DNA of 14,718 nucleotides from JAJZQD01 sp021847735. Its GTDB lineage: Bacteria; Bacillota; Thermincolia; Thermincolales; UBA2595. Of the stretch, positions 7,694-14,560 are shown piece by piece; position 1 is the first letter of the stretch; each line of letters starts with the position of its first letter. Both the position numbers and the translations under genes were made by a program. The notes under the pieces were generated by a model, which worked only from the letters and a program-made list of their open reading frames with translations, searched no databases and was not told the DNA's origin. The stretch covers positions 1-14,718 of the forward strand of contig DAHVYW010000097.1 of assembly GCA_027324025.1 (NCBI GenBank), read 5' to 3'.

Positions 7694-7723
7694 AATATAC
7701 TGTTGGGGATTAAAATATGTCAT
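7694..7723 (-). promoter_or_regulatory. Candidate promoter for the 53-residue gene
   Basis: On the minus strand ATGACA (complement of 7718-7723) and TATATT (complement of 7694-7699) are 18 bases apart, each matching consensus at five of six positions. The leader to the ATG would be about 90 bases. It is back to back with the permease promoter at 7751-7779. Confidence 0.4.
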
Positions 7724-7750
7724 TTAAGCGAGTATCTATTAACTTTGCAA

Positions 7751-7779
7751 TTGTAATCAATATAAAATTATTTTATACT
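7751..7779 (+). promoter_or_regulatory. Candidate promoter of the permease-eutWV operon
   Basis: TTGTAA at 7751-7756 and TATACT at 7774-7779 are 17 bases apart. Transcription would start near 7786, about 60 bases before the permease start. A palindrome CTAATTAG at 7794-7801 lies just downstream and could be an operator, but this is weak. No paired hexaloop hairpins like those before eutB were found here. Confidence 0.55.
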
Positions 7780-7846
7780 AAGTTGGAGTCTGACTAATTA
7801 GCAGGTAAAATGGTGTTTTTTGATTATGTCATGGGAAGTGATAAAT

Positions 7847-9304
7847 ATGACAGTTGAATTGGATAGCCGTGAGTCTTCCAAAAACGCTGATTTCCATGAC
7901 ATTTTGATATCCCATAGAAATGTTGATGACTTCTACCGTCAGCAGGGTTTAAGAAAGGTACTTAAGACCCGGCACCTATGGGCCTTCGGGGTGGGTGCCA
8001 CAGCGGCCAAAGCCTTCTTTGGCTGGAATTACGGGCAGCCAATAGCACAGTGGACAAGTTACATGGTGGCTTTTTCCATCGTTACAGTCTTTTATTTCAC
8101 TTTTATGTTGACCTTTGCTGAAATAGCCACGACTTTTTCCTATGCCGGCGGGGCTTATGCCTATGCCCGGCGCGCTTTTGGAAAGGCGTTCGGGTTCCTG
8201 GCAGGGATAACGTCAATCACTCAAACTGTGTTTATAGCAGCAGTTATAACATATGCCCTGGGGGAGTACATTCATTTTCTGTCCCCCTATGTTCACCCTT
8301 TATTTATTTCGATAGTATTCTTTTGTGCCTTATCTTTAGTACAGATTCTTGGCATAAGGGAAGCCTCCGCCATTCAACTTCTTATTGCGGGCTGCGCGGT
8401 AAGCGGCTTTGTTCTTTATTTGATGGGTACCTGCAACCATATACCAATTAAAGCGGTTCTAACACAACTACCCCATACCAATATTAAGGGGATTTTAACG
8501 TTTTTCCCTTTTGCTCTTTGGTTTTATATAGGCAGCGAGGGGATTGCCATGACTGCCGAGGAGACCAAGGAACCAAGTAAGACTATCCCGTTAGGTTTCC
8601 TCACTTCCGCCTTAACCAGTATAGCTATTGCCGGGACAGTATTTGGTTTAAGCATATTGGCCTTAACAAACAATAAAACCATATTTCAAAGTAGTTTTCC
8701 CTTGTTTGCTATCCTTGAAACCATACAGAAAAACGACAAAACCCTCCTGGTAGTATTTGGGGCGCTTGGAATTACGGCCTTAACCGGGTGTTTAAAAACC
8801 ATGATAAACGCATATTCCCGCCAGGTATACGCTCTATCGAGGGCGGGTTATCTTCCTCCGGTTCTCGCCAGGATTCACTACGGAAGACGTACACCTTATT
8901 TTGCCGTACTGTTCCCCGGTTTGCTGGTTTTATTGCTGGTTCTTTCCGTGAGGGTCAAGTTTGGCATTACCATAGCAAGTTTGTCTGCCAACATTACTTA
9001 TCTCGTTATTCTGGCCTCCTTTTTTAAAATACGGTTAAAAGAAAAAAACCGTTTGCAAAAGACCTTCAGAGTGCCGTTCTACCCCCTGACTCCCATTATT
9101 GCCCTATTAGTTTCGGTAATAGGACTCTTGAGTTTCGTTTTATTTTATCACCTGGCCGTATTAACAATGCTCATCATTTACGGAGTTGGAACCCTCATAT
9201 TTGTCCTTTGGGTACGGAACAACGTTTTTGATGATGCACCAGAAGAATTTAGCGCTGAATCCGCCGTCTTACAACAAAAAGTAACCGTCGGAAACGGAAG
9301 TTGA
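7847..9304 (+). CDS. Ethanolamine permease, EAT family of the APC superfamily
   Basis: An integral membrane transporter with about 12 hydrophobic segments over 485 residues. The region before and within the first segment, LWAFGVGATAAKAFFGWNYG (FGWNYG at about residues 58-63), closely follows the pattern LWAIGVG...FGWN(F/Y)G that I associate with EAT-type permeases. SYAGGAYAYARRAFG and the cytoplasmic motif EETKEPSKTIPLG (about 238-250) are general APC features. Upstream in-frame codons TTG 7820 and ATG 7826 exist, but GGGAAGTG at 7833-7840 lies 6 bases before ATG 7847, which is preferred. The N-terminal 40 residues are hydrophilic and cytoplasmic. It is the first gene of an operon with a second permease and eutWV, which supports ethanolamine as substrate. 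Another small amine remains possible. Confidence 0.75.
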   Translation: MTVELDSRESSKNADFHDILISHRNVDDFYRQQGLRKVLKTRHLWAFGVGATAAKAFFGWNYGQPIAQWTSYMVAFSIVTVFYFTFMLTFAEIATTFSYAGGAYAYARRAFGKAFGFLAGITSITQTVFIAAVITYALGEYIHFLSPYVHPLFISIVFFCALSLVQILGIREASAIQLLIAGCAVSGFVLYLMGTCNHIPIKAVLTQLPHTNIKGILTFFPFALWFYIGSEGIAMTAEETKEPSKTIPLGFLTSALTSIAIAGTVFGLSILALTNNKTIFQSSFPLFAILETIQKNDKTLLVVFGALGITALTGCLKTMINAYSRQVYALSRAGYLPPVLARIHYGRRTPYFAVLFPGLLVLLLVLSVRVKFGITIASLSANITYLVILASFFKIRLKEKNRLQKTFRVPFYPLTPIIALLVSVIGLLSFVLFYHLAVLTMLIIYGVGTLIFVLWVRNNVFDDAPEEFSAESAVLQQKVTVGNGS

Positions 9305-9314
9305 GGTAAGGAAC

Positions 9315-10769
9315 ATGTTTGAGTGGCAAAAAGAAAAGGACCGCCAGAACTTACACCAGTTGGGCTATGTTCAGGAACTGCACCGGACTATTGACGGGTT
9401 CTCCAGCTTTGCCATTTCTTTTTCTATTATTTCAATTTTAAGCGGCCTGGTCACTCATTTCGGGTTTGGCCTAAAAATGGCTGGACCAGCGGCGGTGTGG
9501 ACATGGGTAGTGGTAGGCTTTTTTAATACTTTACTGGCTTTTTCTCTTGGGGAGATAGCATCAGCCTTTCCCCTGGCGGGAGGGGTCTACAAATGGGTTA
9601 GAAAACTTGCCGGGGTCCGTGTTGGCTGGTTCACCGGGTGGATATCATTTATCGGTTGGTTGGGTGTCACTGCCGGAATCGATTTCGGCCTCGGATTTTT
9701 TTTAACATCATATGTGGGTCTTGACAGTTCTAATTTACGCACTGTCGTATGGATAACAGCCATTATTGTTACTCTGCATACTCTTTTAAACGTTTTTGGG
9801 ATCAGTATTGTAGCTTGGTTTAATGATTTCAGTGTTACTGTGCACATTATTGGGGTCATTGCCTTGGTGGCCTTGTTACTTGCCTTCGGCCAAAGACATT
9901 CCATCAGTATAGTTTTTAACACCGGAAACATTCAGCCGGGCCATTATTGGTACGGATTTACGCAGGCCCTTTTAATGTCTGCATGGACTCTGACGGCATT
10001 TGACGCATCATCAAGCGTATCCGAGGAGAGCATCAATCCCTCAAAGACAGTGCCGTGGGGAATGATATCAGCAGTTACTGTTTCCTGGTTTTTTGGGGCT
10101 CTTTTGCTGTTAAGCCTTGACCTGGCCCTGCCAAACCTGGGCTTGCTTTTAAAGACGGAGACTACAGCGACCCTGGAGATTGTTAAAAGCGCCCTTGGTC
10201 CGATTTTGTCAAATTTTGTGATGGCTATTGTCCAGGTTGCAATGTTTGCGGCCGGTTTATCATCCTTGACGGTCACGGTAAGAGTACTGTTTACGATGGC
10301 CCGGGACGATGGATTTCCTTTTGCCAAAGGGTTAAAGTATGTCTCGCCAAAATATGAAACACCGGTTTACAGCGTTTTCTTTGTCGGAGGAATGGCGGTT
10401 ATGCTCTGTGTTATCGGGGCTGTTCTGCCGGTCATTACATCCCTGAGTACCTTCAGTATTTATCTTTCATATGCTATTGCCCTTTCAGCGGCATTACTTG
10501 CCAAGAGGAACGGCAAAGTTTTCCGGGGAGACTTTTCTCTTGGCAGGTATAGTACCCCCTTACAAGTTATTTCCCTCATTTGGACAGTCTTTATCTGTCT
10601 TGATATGCTGTTGTCCCCAACCCAGCATACATGGAAGTTTTTACTTGGAATTATTGTTATCTTGCTTGGCTATTACTTTGCCGTTATGCGCAAAAACCTT
10701 GCCTATAAATACCGCCGCTTATCAGAGACTGAAATCGAGGAGTTGGAAGTTCTCCGGGGAGGGCGATAA
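9315..10769 (+). CDS. APC-superfamily permease, amino acid/choline transporter type
   Basis: A 484-residue membrane protein with about 12 segments. The opening LHQLGYVQELHRTIDGFSSF followed by AISFSIISILSG is the signature start of the amino acid/choline transporter group (GABA permease, choline permease and yeast relatives). GEIASAFPLAGGVYKW and SVSEESINPSKTVPWGM are the matching internal motifs. It is thus a different subfamily from the permease before it, 10 bases upstream, and is not a recent duplicate. The ribosome binding site GAGGTAAGGA at 9303-9312 overlaps the upstream stop codon. Its position between an ethanolamine permease and eutW suggests uptake or exchange of ethanolamine or a related amine such as choline or an amino acid. 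The substrate is not shown by sequence. Confidence 0.75.
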   Translation: MFEWQKEKDRQNLHQLGYVQELHRTIDGFSSFAISFSIISILSGLVTHFGFGLKMAGPAAVWTWVVVGFFNTLLAFSLGEIASAFPLAGGVYKWVRKLAGVRVGWFTGWISFIGWLGVTAGIDFGLGFFLTSYVGLDSSNLRTVVWITAIIVTLHTLLNVFGISIVAWFNDFSVTVHIIGVIALVALLLAFGQRHSISIVFNTGNIQPGHYWYGFTQALLMSAWTLTAFDASSSVSEESINPSKTVPWGMISAVTVSWFFGALLLLSLDLALPNLGLLLKTETTATLEIVKSALGPILSNFVMAIVQVAMFAAGLSSLTVTVRVLFTMARDDGFPFAKGLKYVSPKYETPVYSVFFVGGMAVMLCVIGAVLPVITSLSTFSIYLSYAIALSAALLAKRNGKVFRGDFSLGRYSTPLQVISLIWTVFICLDMLLSPTQHTWKFLLGIIVILLGYYFAVMRKNLAYKYRRLSETEIEELEVLRGGR

Positions 10770-10773
10770 TTTC

Positions 10774-12126
10774 ATGAAATTCCGGCAATTTTACTTAATG
10801 CATACAAATTGTCCCGGTTCAGAACTGGTGGTAACCCACAAGCTGCTTGAGAATCTTCGCTTTTTTACCTTTATGTTTTCTGCAATATACTTTGTTTTTC
10901 CCGGGCGGAAAAAATCGGGCAATGTTGCATTTTATGTGCATTCCCAGGATGGTGATGAGGTATTAGTCCCCAAACCCCTGGGAGGTTTGGTGGAGTATAA
11001 CAGGGAATCCACTGATGTTGAATGTTTAGAAGCCGGGAAAACTCGTTACAGTGTTCCCCTGATAAGCAGTAACGGGGAATATTGTGGACTTCTTGTTTTC
11101 GAACAGCTAAAAGATAGAGAAACCCTTGACCACGGTGATATATTTGAAAATATTTTAAAACTGGCCGCCGAAGACGCAAAGGTATCGGAAGTCTTCTTTC
11201 GCTCCTTAGTCCCTGACGGGATAATACTTTTCAACCAAAAGGGCCAGGCGGTTTTCTTTAGTCAGATGACAACTTTAATTCTTAGTAGGTTAAATATGAA
11301 ACCGGAAATCATCAGGAGGGCAACTTTTTCCGAACTTTTTCATAAGCTTGCTGAACGTGACGACTCAGTCGATATTTCGGTCTGCACTTTACAGACCGTT
11401 AATAAAAAGGGGTTTAACATCTCCTTGTTAAACCTGCCTGTTTTCCACCAGGAACACTGTGTCGGAAATATACTGGTGATTTCAGACGTAACCAGTGAGA
11501 TGCGGTTTGAAAAAGAACTTCAGGCCAAGGCCCCGGTTATACAGGAAATTCACCATCGGGTTAAAAACAATTTGCAAACTATTACAAGCCTCCTGAGGCT
11601 GCAGATGCGGCGGGACAAAGCCAAACCTGTTACCAGGGCTTTAACGAAAAGTATTAACCGGATTATAAGTATTGCGCTGATTCATGAGGCCTTGTCCAAG
11701 GAGGAAATGGAACTGGTTAATATTAAGGAGTCTCTCAGAGACTTATTGCAGGTAATTATTTCCAACATGGTAGAACAGAATAAAGACATCAGGGGTGAAA
11801 TAAGGGGAGAGGACGTTTTTATGACCGCTAACCAGGCCAGTAATATATCTCTGTGTGTTACCGAAATGGTGCAAAACGCTATTCAACATGCTTTTTCTTA
11901 CCGTTCCGGCGGTGCCATTAAGATTACACTGGAACAAAACGATCAAAATGTCATAATCACTGTTGAGGATAACGGTAATGGGATTTCACCGGCCAGCATG
12001 CGCGGAGGTAGCCTGGGTTTACAGATTATCAGGACAATTACCAAGGAAAGTTTAGGCGGAACCTTTTCCATTGAAAGTCACCGGTACGGAACATTAGGAC
12101 GAATTGTTTTACCTAAATCCAGTTAG
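10774..12126 (+). CDS. eutW: Ethanolamine-sensing histidine kinase EutW
   Basis: The 450-residue protein is soluble, with no membrane segment. The N-terminal 240 residues form a sensor part without a family I can name. Residues about 140-240 (LVPDGIILFNQKGQAVFFSQ through NILVISDVTSEMRFEKEL) look PAS-like. The dimerisation and phosphotransfer segment is of the HisKA_2 type, EIHHRVKNNLQTITSLL, with the phosphoacceptor at His260 or His261. The ATPase domain follows, with the N box EMVQNAIQHAF (Asn368), DNGNGI (399-404) and GGSLGLQII (411-419). HisKA_2 kinases pair with ANTAR regulators, and eutV follows 14 bases downstream. The start is ATG 10774, preceded by GGGGAGGG at 10756-10763. The gap to the permease stop codon is only 4 bases. 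By homology it is autophosphorylated in response to ethanolamine and passes phosphate to EutV. Confidence 0.85.
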   Translation: MKFRQFYLMHTNCPGSELVVTHKLLENLRFFTFMFSAIYFVFPGRKKSGNVAFYVHSQDGDEVLVPKPLGGLVEYNRESTDVECLEAGKTRYSVPLISSNGEYCGLLVFEQLKDRETLDHGDIFENILKLAAEDAKVSEVFFRSLVPDGIILFNQKGQAVFFSQMTTLILSRLNMKPEIIRRATFSELFHKLAERDDSVDISVCTLQTVNKKGFNISLLNLPVFHQEHCVGNILVISDVTSEMRFEKELQAKAPVIQEIHHRVKNNLQTITSLLRLQMRRDKAKPVTRALTKSINRIISIALIHEALSKEEMELVNIKESLRDLLQVIISNMVEQNKDIRGEIRGEDVFMTANQASNISLCVTEMVQNAIQHAFSYRSGGAIKITLEQNDQNVIITVEDNGNGISPASMRGGSLGLQIIRTITKESLGGTFSIESHRYGTLGRIVLPKSS

Positions 12127-12140
12127 AGGGGGGTGGTCCC

Positions 12141-12719
12141 ATGGAACCCTTTCGCATCATTTTGGCTGATGACGAACCTATTACCAGAATGGATATTAAG
12201 GAAATGCTCGAAGAGGAAGACTTCCTTGTTGTAGGCGAGTGCGGGGACGGCCTGACTGCTGTTAACCTGGCTAAGGCTGTCAAACCCGAACTGGTAATCC
12301 TTGATGTAAAAATGCCGGGGATGAACGGTATTGAGGCGGCCAGGCTATTAACCGAGGAACATGTGGCTCCGGTGCTGCTTCTTACGGCTTACAGCAATGT
12401 TGAAATGATTATCCAGGCCCAGGAAGTAGGGGTTTTGGCTTACCTGGTTAAACCTGTAACCAAGTCTAACCTGATTGCAGCTGTTCGGATTGCCATTTCC
12501 CGTTACAAAGAATTCGATGTTCTCAGAAACGAGATTGCCGGTCTTAATGAAGCCTTGCGTACCCGGAAGCTGGTGGAAAGGGCCAAGGGACTACTGCAAA
12601 AGAAATACCTCATGAGTGAGGAACAGGCTTTTAAGAAAATTAGAATGATTAGTATGAAACAGCAAAAGTCTATGGGGGAAGTTGCTGAAGCAATTATTGT
12701 AAGTCTTGGAAGCACGTAG
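12141..12719 (+). CDS. eutV: ANTAR-domain antitermination response regulator EutV
   Basis: A 192-residue two-domain protein. The receiver domain (1-120) has the acidic pair Asp10/Asp11, the phosphoacceptor Asp55 in VILDVKMPG, Thr82 in LLLTAYS and Lys104 in YLVKPV. A coiled linker leads to an ANTAR RNA-binding domain (about 132-188) with the typical ALRTRKLVERAKGLLQKKY and SEEQAFKKIRMISM segments. Proteins of this class bind paired hairpins in leader RNA and prevent a terminator from forming. A matching leader starts only about 60 bases beyond the stop codon, in front of eutB. The ribosome binding site AGGGGGGTGG at 12127-12136 precedes the ATG. It is the last gene of the permease-eutWV operon, and no separate terminator was found after it. 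Confidence 0.92.
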   Translation: MEPFRIILADDEPITRMDIKEMLEEEDFLVVGECGDGLTAVNLAKAVKPELVILDVKMPGMNGIEAARLLTEEHVAPVLLLTAYSNVEMIIQAQEVGVLAYLVKPVTKSNLIAAVRIAISRYKEFDVLRNEIAGLNEALRTRKLVERAKGLLQKKYLMSEEQAFKKIRMISMKQQKSMGEVAEAIIVSLGST

Positions 12720-12743
12720 CAGAAGTATGTTTTATAAAAAATA

Positions 12744-12772
12744 TTGACTAATTACTACCCATGTAGTATATT
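12744..12772 (+). promoter_or_regulatory. Sigma-A promoter of the eutB leader
   Basis: TTGACT at 12744-12749 and TATATT at 12767-12772 are separated by exactly 17 bases, each five of six to consensus. The start of transcription would be near 12779, so the RNA begins about 13 bases before the first leader hairpin. This makes eutB a separately initiated, terminator-controlled unit. Confidence 0.75.
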
Positions 12773-12791
12773 TAATATTAAATACATACCC

Positions 12792-12837
12792 GGTTAAGAC
12801 GATGCAGGCTTAACCTGAAGAGCGCTGAAGTTCTTCA
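12792..12837 (+). promoter_or_regulatory. Paired hexaloop hairpins: predicted EutV (ANTAR) binding site
   Basis: Hairpin 1 pairs GGTTAAG (12792-12798) with CTTAACC (12809-12815). Across an A-G mismatch, C12800 pairs with G12807, leaving the six-base loop GATGCA (12801-12806). Hairpin 2 follows with no linker: TGAAGAGC (12816-12823) pairs with GTTCTTCA (12830-12837), leaving the six-base loop GCTGAA (12824-12829). Both loops have G at position 4, as in the ANTAR site consensus I recall (A1, G4), but G instead of A at position 1. The 3' arm of hairpin 2 is also the 5' arm of the terminator at 12828-12879, so the two structures exclude each other. Bound EutV would hold hairpin 2 closed and permit read-through. 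Confidence 0.8.
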
Positions 12838-12879
12838 TGATTTTGGGCAGTTTCTGCCTTAAATTGTGAAGAACTTTTT
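12828..12879 (+). terminator. Regulated intrinsic terminator in the eutB leader
   Basis: AAGTTCTTCA (12828-12837) is the exact reverse complement of TGAAGAACTT (12867-12876). Pairing continues inward through 12838-12845 with 12859-12866 (A-T and G-U pairs, one mismatch) and GGCAG (12846-12850) with CTGCC (12854-12858) around a TTT loop. The hairpin ends in TTTTT at 12875-12879. Because its 5' arm is shared with the second ANTAR hairpin, it should form only when EutV is not bound. It lies 44 bases before the eutB ATG. Confidence 0.85.
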
Positions 12880-12922
12880 GTCTTACCAGCGCATTTTTAG
12901 AAAAATCGGGGGGTTAGCGGTC

Positions 12923-14287
12923 ATGATACTGAAAGCAAAAATTGATGGGGCCATATATGCCTTTGATTCGGTCCGGGATGTCCTGGCAAAAGCGGGTGAG
13001 GAAAAATCCGGCGACCGGTTGGCTAATATCGGTGCCCTCACCGCAGGAGAAAGAGTTGCGGCCAAGATTGTCCTGAGCCAGCTGACTTTAGAGGACATAT
13101 ACAACAACCCCGTTATTCCTTACGAGAAAGATGAGGTTACAAGGGTAATTTACGATGACCTTAACAAGACCGTCTACAGGAAGCATAAAAACCTTACCAT
13201 TGGTGAATTGAGAGACCTTATTCTGGACCACGGCACAACCGGCAATGACCTTACCAACATGGGAAGGGGCCTTACCAGTGAAATGATTGCCGGGGTGGCC
13301 AAGCTAATGTCAAGCATGGATCTGGTTTATGCCTCGCAGAAGATGAGGCATCAAGCTCACTGTAAGACTACCATTGGTAAACCGGGTACCCTGGCCTTCA
13401 GGTGCCAGCCGAATCATCCAACAGACAGCATCCCGGGAATAATGGCTTCAATGAAGGAGGGCTTGTCTTATGGTTCCGGGGATGCGGTTATTGGTATCAA
13501 TCCGGTTGAAGACAATATTGAGAACTACACCAGGTTAATTGAAATGTTAGCCGAGTTTATCGATAAATGGCAAATCCCCACTCAAAATTGCGTTCTTGCC
13601 CATGTAACCACACAGATGGCTGCCCTGGAAAAAGGGGCGCCGATCTGCCTGGTGTTCCAAAGTATTGCCGGAACTCAAAAAGCCAACGAAGCCTTCGGGA
13701 TTAACAGTAAGATGCTGGACGAAGCCTATTCATTAGCCTTGCGCCAGGGTGCCGCTGCCGGCCCAAACGTAATGTATTTTGAGACAGGACAGGGGTCAGA
13801 AGTCTCTCTGGGATGCCACGATGGGGTGGATGAAATGACCTTGGAGGCAAGGTGTTACGGGTTGGCGAGGCGCTACCAACCTTTTATGCTGAATAATGTT
13901 TCCGGCTTCATTGGCCCGGAGACATTATATAGCGGGCGAGAGGTCATCCGGGCGGACCTTGAGGATTTATTCATGGGCAAGCTGCACGGCTTGCCCATGG
14001 GTATAGCCCCCTGTTATACCAACCACATGAGAGCCGACCAGAACGATCAGGAACTTGGCTCTATCCTTTGTACCTTGGCCGGGGCTAACTTTTTCATGGG
14101 GGTGCCTGGCGGGGATGATGTAATGCTCAACTATCAAGATACCAGTTTTCATGATGATGCGACACTAAGGGAAATGATGGGACTCCGGCCTATCGCTGAA
14201 TTCGAGAAGTGGCTTGAAAAAATGGGGTTTATGGAAAACGGCCGGCTGACCCCAAAAGCCGGAGATCTATCCGTCTTTAACGGCTGA
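12923..14287 (+). CDS. eutB: Ethanolamine ammonia-lyase large subunit EutB
   Basis: The catalytic TIM-barrel subunit of the adenosylcobalamin-dependent enzyme that splits ethanolamine into acetaldehyde and ammonia. From ATG 12923 it has 454 residues, against 453 in E. coli, and aligns almost without gaps. Arg160 and Gln162 (FRCQPN), Asn193 (GINPV) and Glu287 (ETGQGS) fall at the E. coli active-site numbers. At 362, where E. coli has Asp, this protein has Ala (MGIAPCYTNH). HVTTQ, FQSIAGTQK, GLEDLFMGKL-like and GGDDVMLNYQDTSFHD are further family blocks. An in-frame GTG at 12866 lies inside the terminator hairpin and was rejected. The ribosome binding site is a weak GGGGGG at 12908-12913. The partner gene eutC, usually next, is not in the window. 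Expression should depend on EutV through the leader. Confidence 0.95.
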   Translation: MILKAKIDGAIYAFDSVRDVLAKAGEEKSGDRLANIGALTAGERVAAKIVLSQLTLEDIYNNPVIPYEKDEVTRVIYDDLNKTVYRKHKNLTIGELRDLILDHGTTGNDLTNMGRGLTSEMIAGVAKLMSSMDLVYASQKMRHQAHCKTTIGKPGTLAFRCQPNHPTDSIPGIMASMKEGLSYGSGDAVIGINPVEDNIENYTRLIEMLAEFIDKWQIPTQNCVLAHVTTQMAALEKGAPICLVFQSIAGTQKANEAFGINSKMLDEAYSLALRQGAAAGPNVMYFETGQGSEVSLGCHDGVDEMTLEARCYGLARRYQPFMLNNVSGFIGPETLYSGREVIRADLEDLFMGKLHGLPMGIAPCYTNHMRADQNDQELGSILCTLAGANFFMGVPGGDDVMLNYQDTSFHDDATLREMMGLRPIAEFEKWLEKMGFMENGRLTPKAGDLSVFNG

Positions 14288-14336
14288 GGGGCAAAGTCCT
14301 GCTGCAATACAAAATTAAAGTTAGGAGGCAAAAAGT

Positions 14337-14495
14337 GTGAACAATTCGAGTGCCCTGGGTTTAATTGAAACCAAAGGTCTCGTAGCAGCTATTGAAGCGG
14401 CTGATGCGATGGTCAAAGCAGCCAATGTAACCCTTGTAGGAAAAGAACACGTCGGTGGCGGACTTGTCACTATTATACTTCCATCTAAAAAATAA
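14337..14495 (+). CDS. Half-length BMC shell-domain protein (52 residues)
   Basis: GTG start with a perfect AGGAGG (14323-14328) 8 bases upstream. The product, ALGLIETKGLVAAIEAAD then AMVKAANVTLVGKEHVGG and GLVTIIL, matches the first half of EutM/PduA-type shell proteins: strand 1, helix 1, strand 2 and strand 3, including the IETKG and K-x-H-V-GGGL regions. It then ends with PSKK and TAA. The second helix and last strand of the normal 90-residue fold are absent, and no frame after the stop codon restores them. A recent truncation would be expected to leave downstream remnants, and none is seen. So it is either a stable short protein or an old relic. It lies 49 bases after eutB, in the same orientation, and probably shares its transcript. 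Whether it can join a shell is unknown. Confidence 0.7.
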   Translation: MNNSSALGLIETKGLVAAIEAADAMVKAANVTLVGKEHVGGGLVTIILPSKK

Positions 14496-14560
14496 GGCGC
14501 AAGAGGGCACGCCGTGGAGTAGTGCTTACAGTAAAATCATTTTTTAAAGGAGCGGACACA

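Noticed and set aside
7780..7846. A possible second ANTAR leader in front of the permease operon
   Set aside because: No pair of six-base-loop hairpins and no terminator could be drawn in this short leader.
10471..10773. Upstream extension of the eutW frame into the second permease gene
   Set aside because: It overlaps a clearly coding permease region in another frame. The ATG at 10774 has a ribosome binding site and gives a normal length.
12866..12922. N-terminal extension of eutB from GTG 12866
   Set aside because: The codon lies in the 3' arm of the leader terminator, and homology to EutB begins at ATG 12923, where length and residue numbering match E. coli.
12720..12922. A cobalamin riboswitch or EutX-like regulatory RNA between eutV and eutB
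   Set aside because: The space is fully taken up by a promoter, two hairpins and a terminator, and nothing resembling a B12-box was seen.
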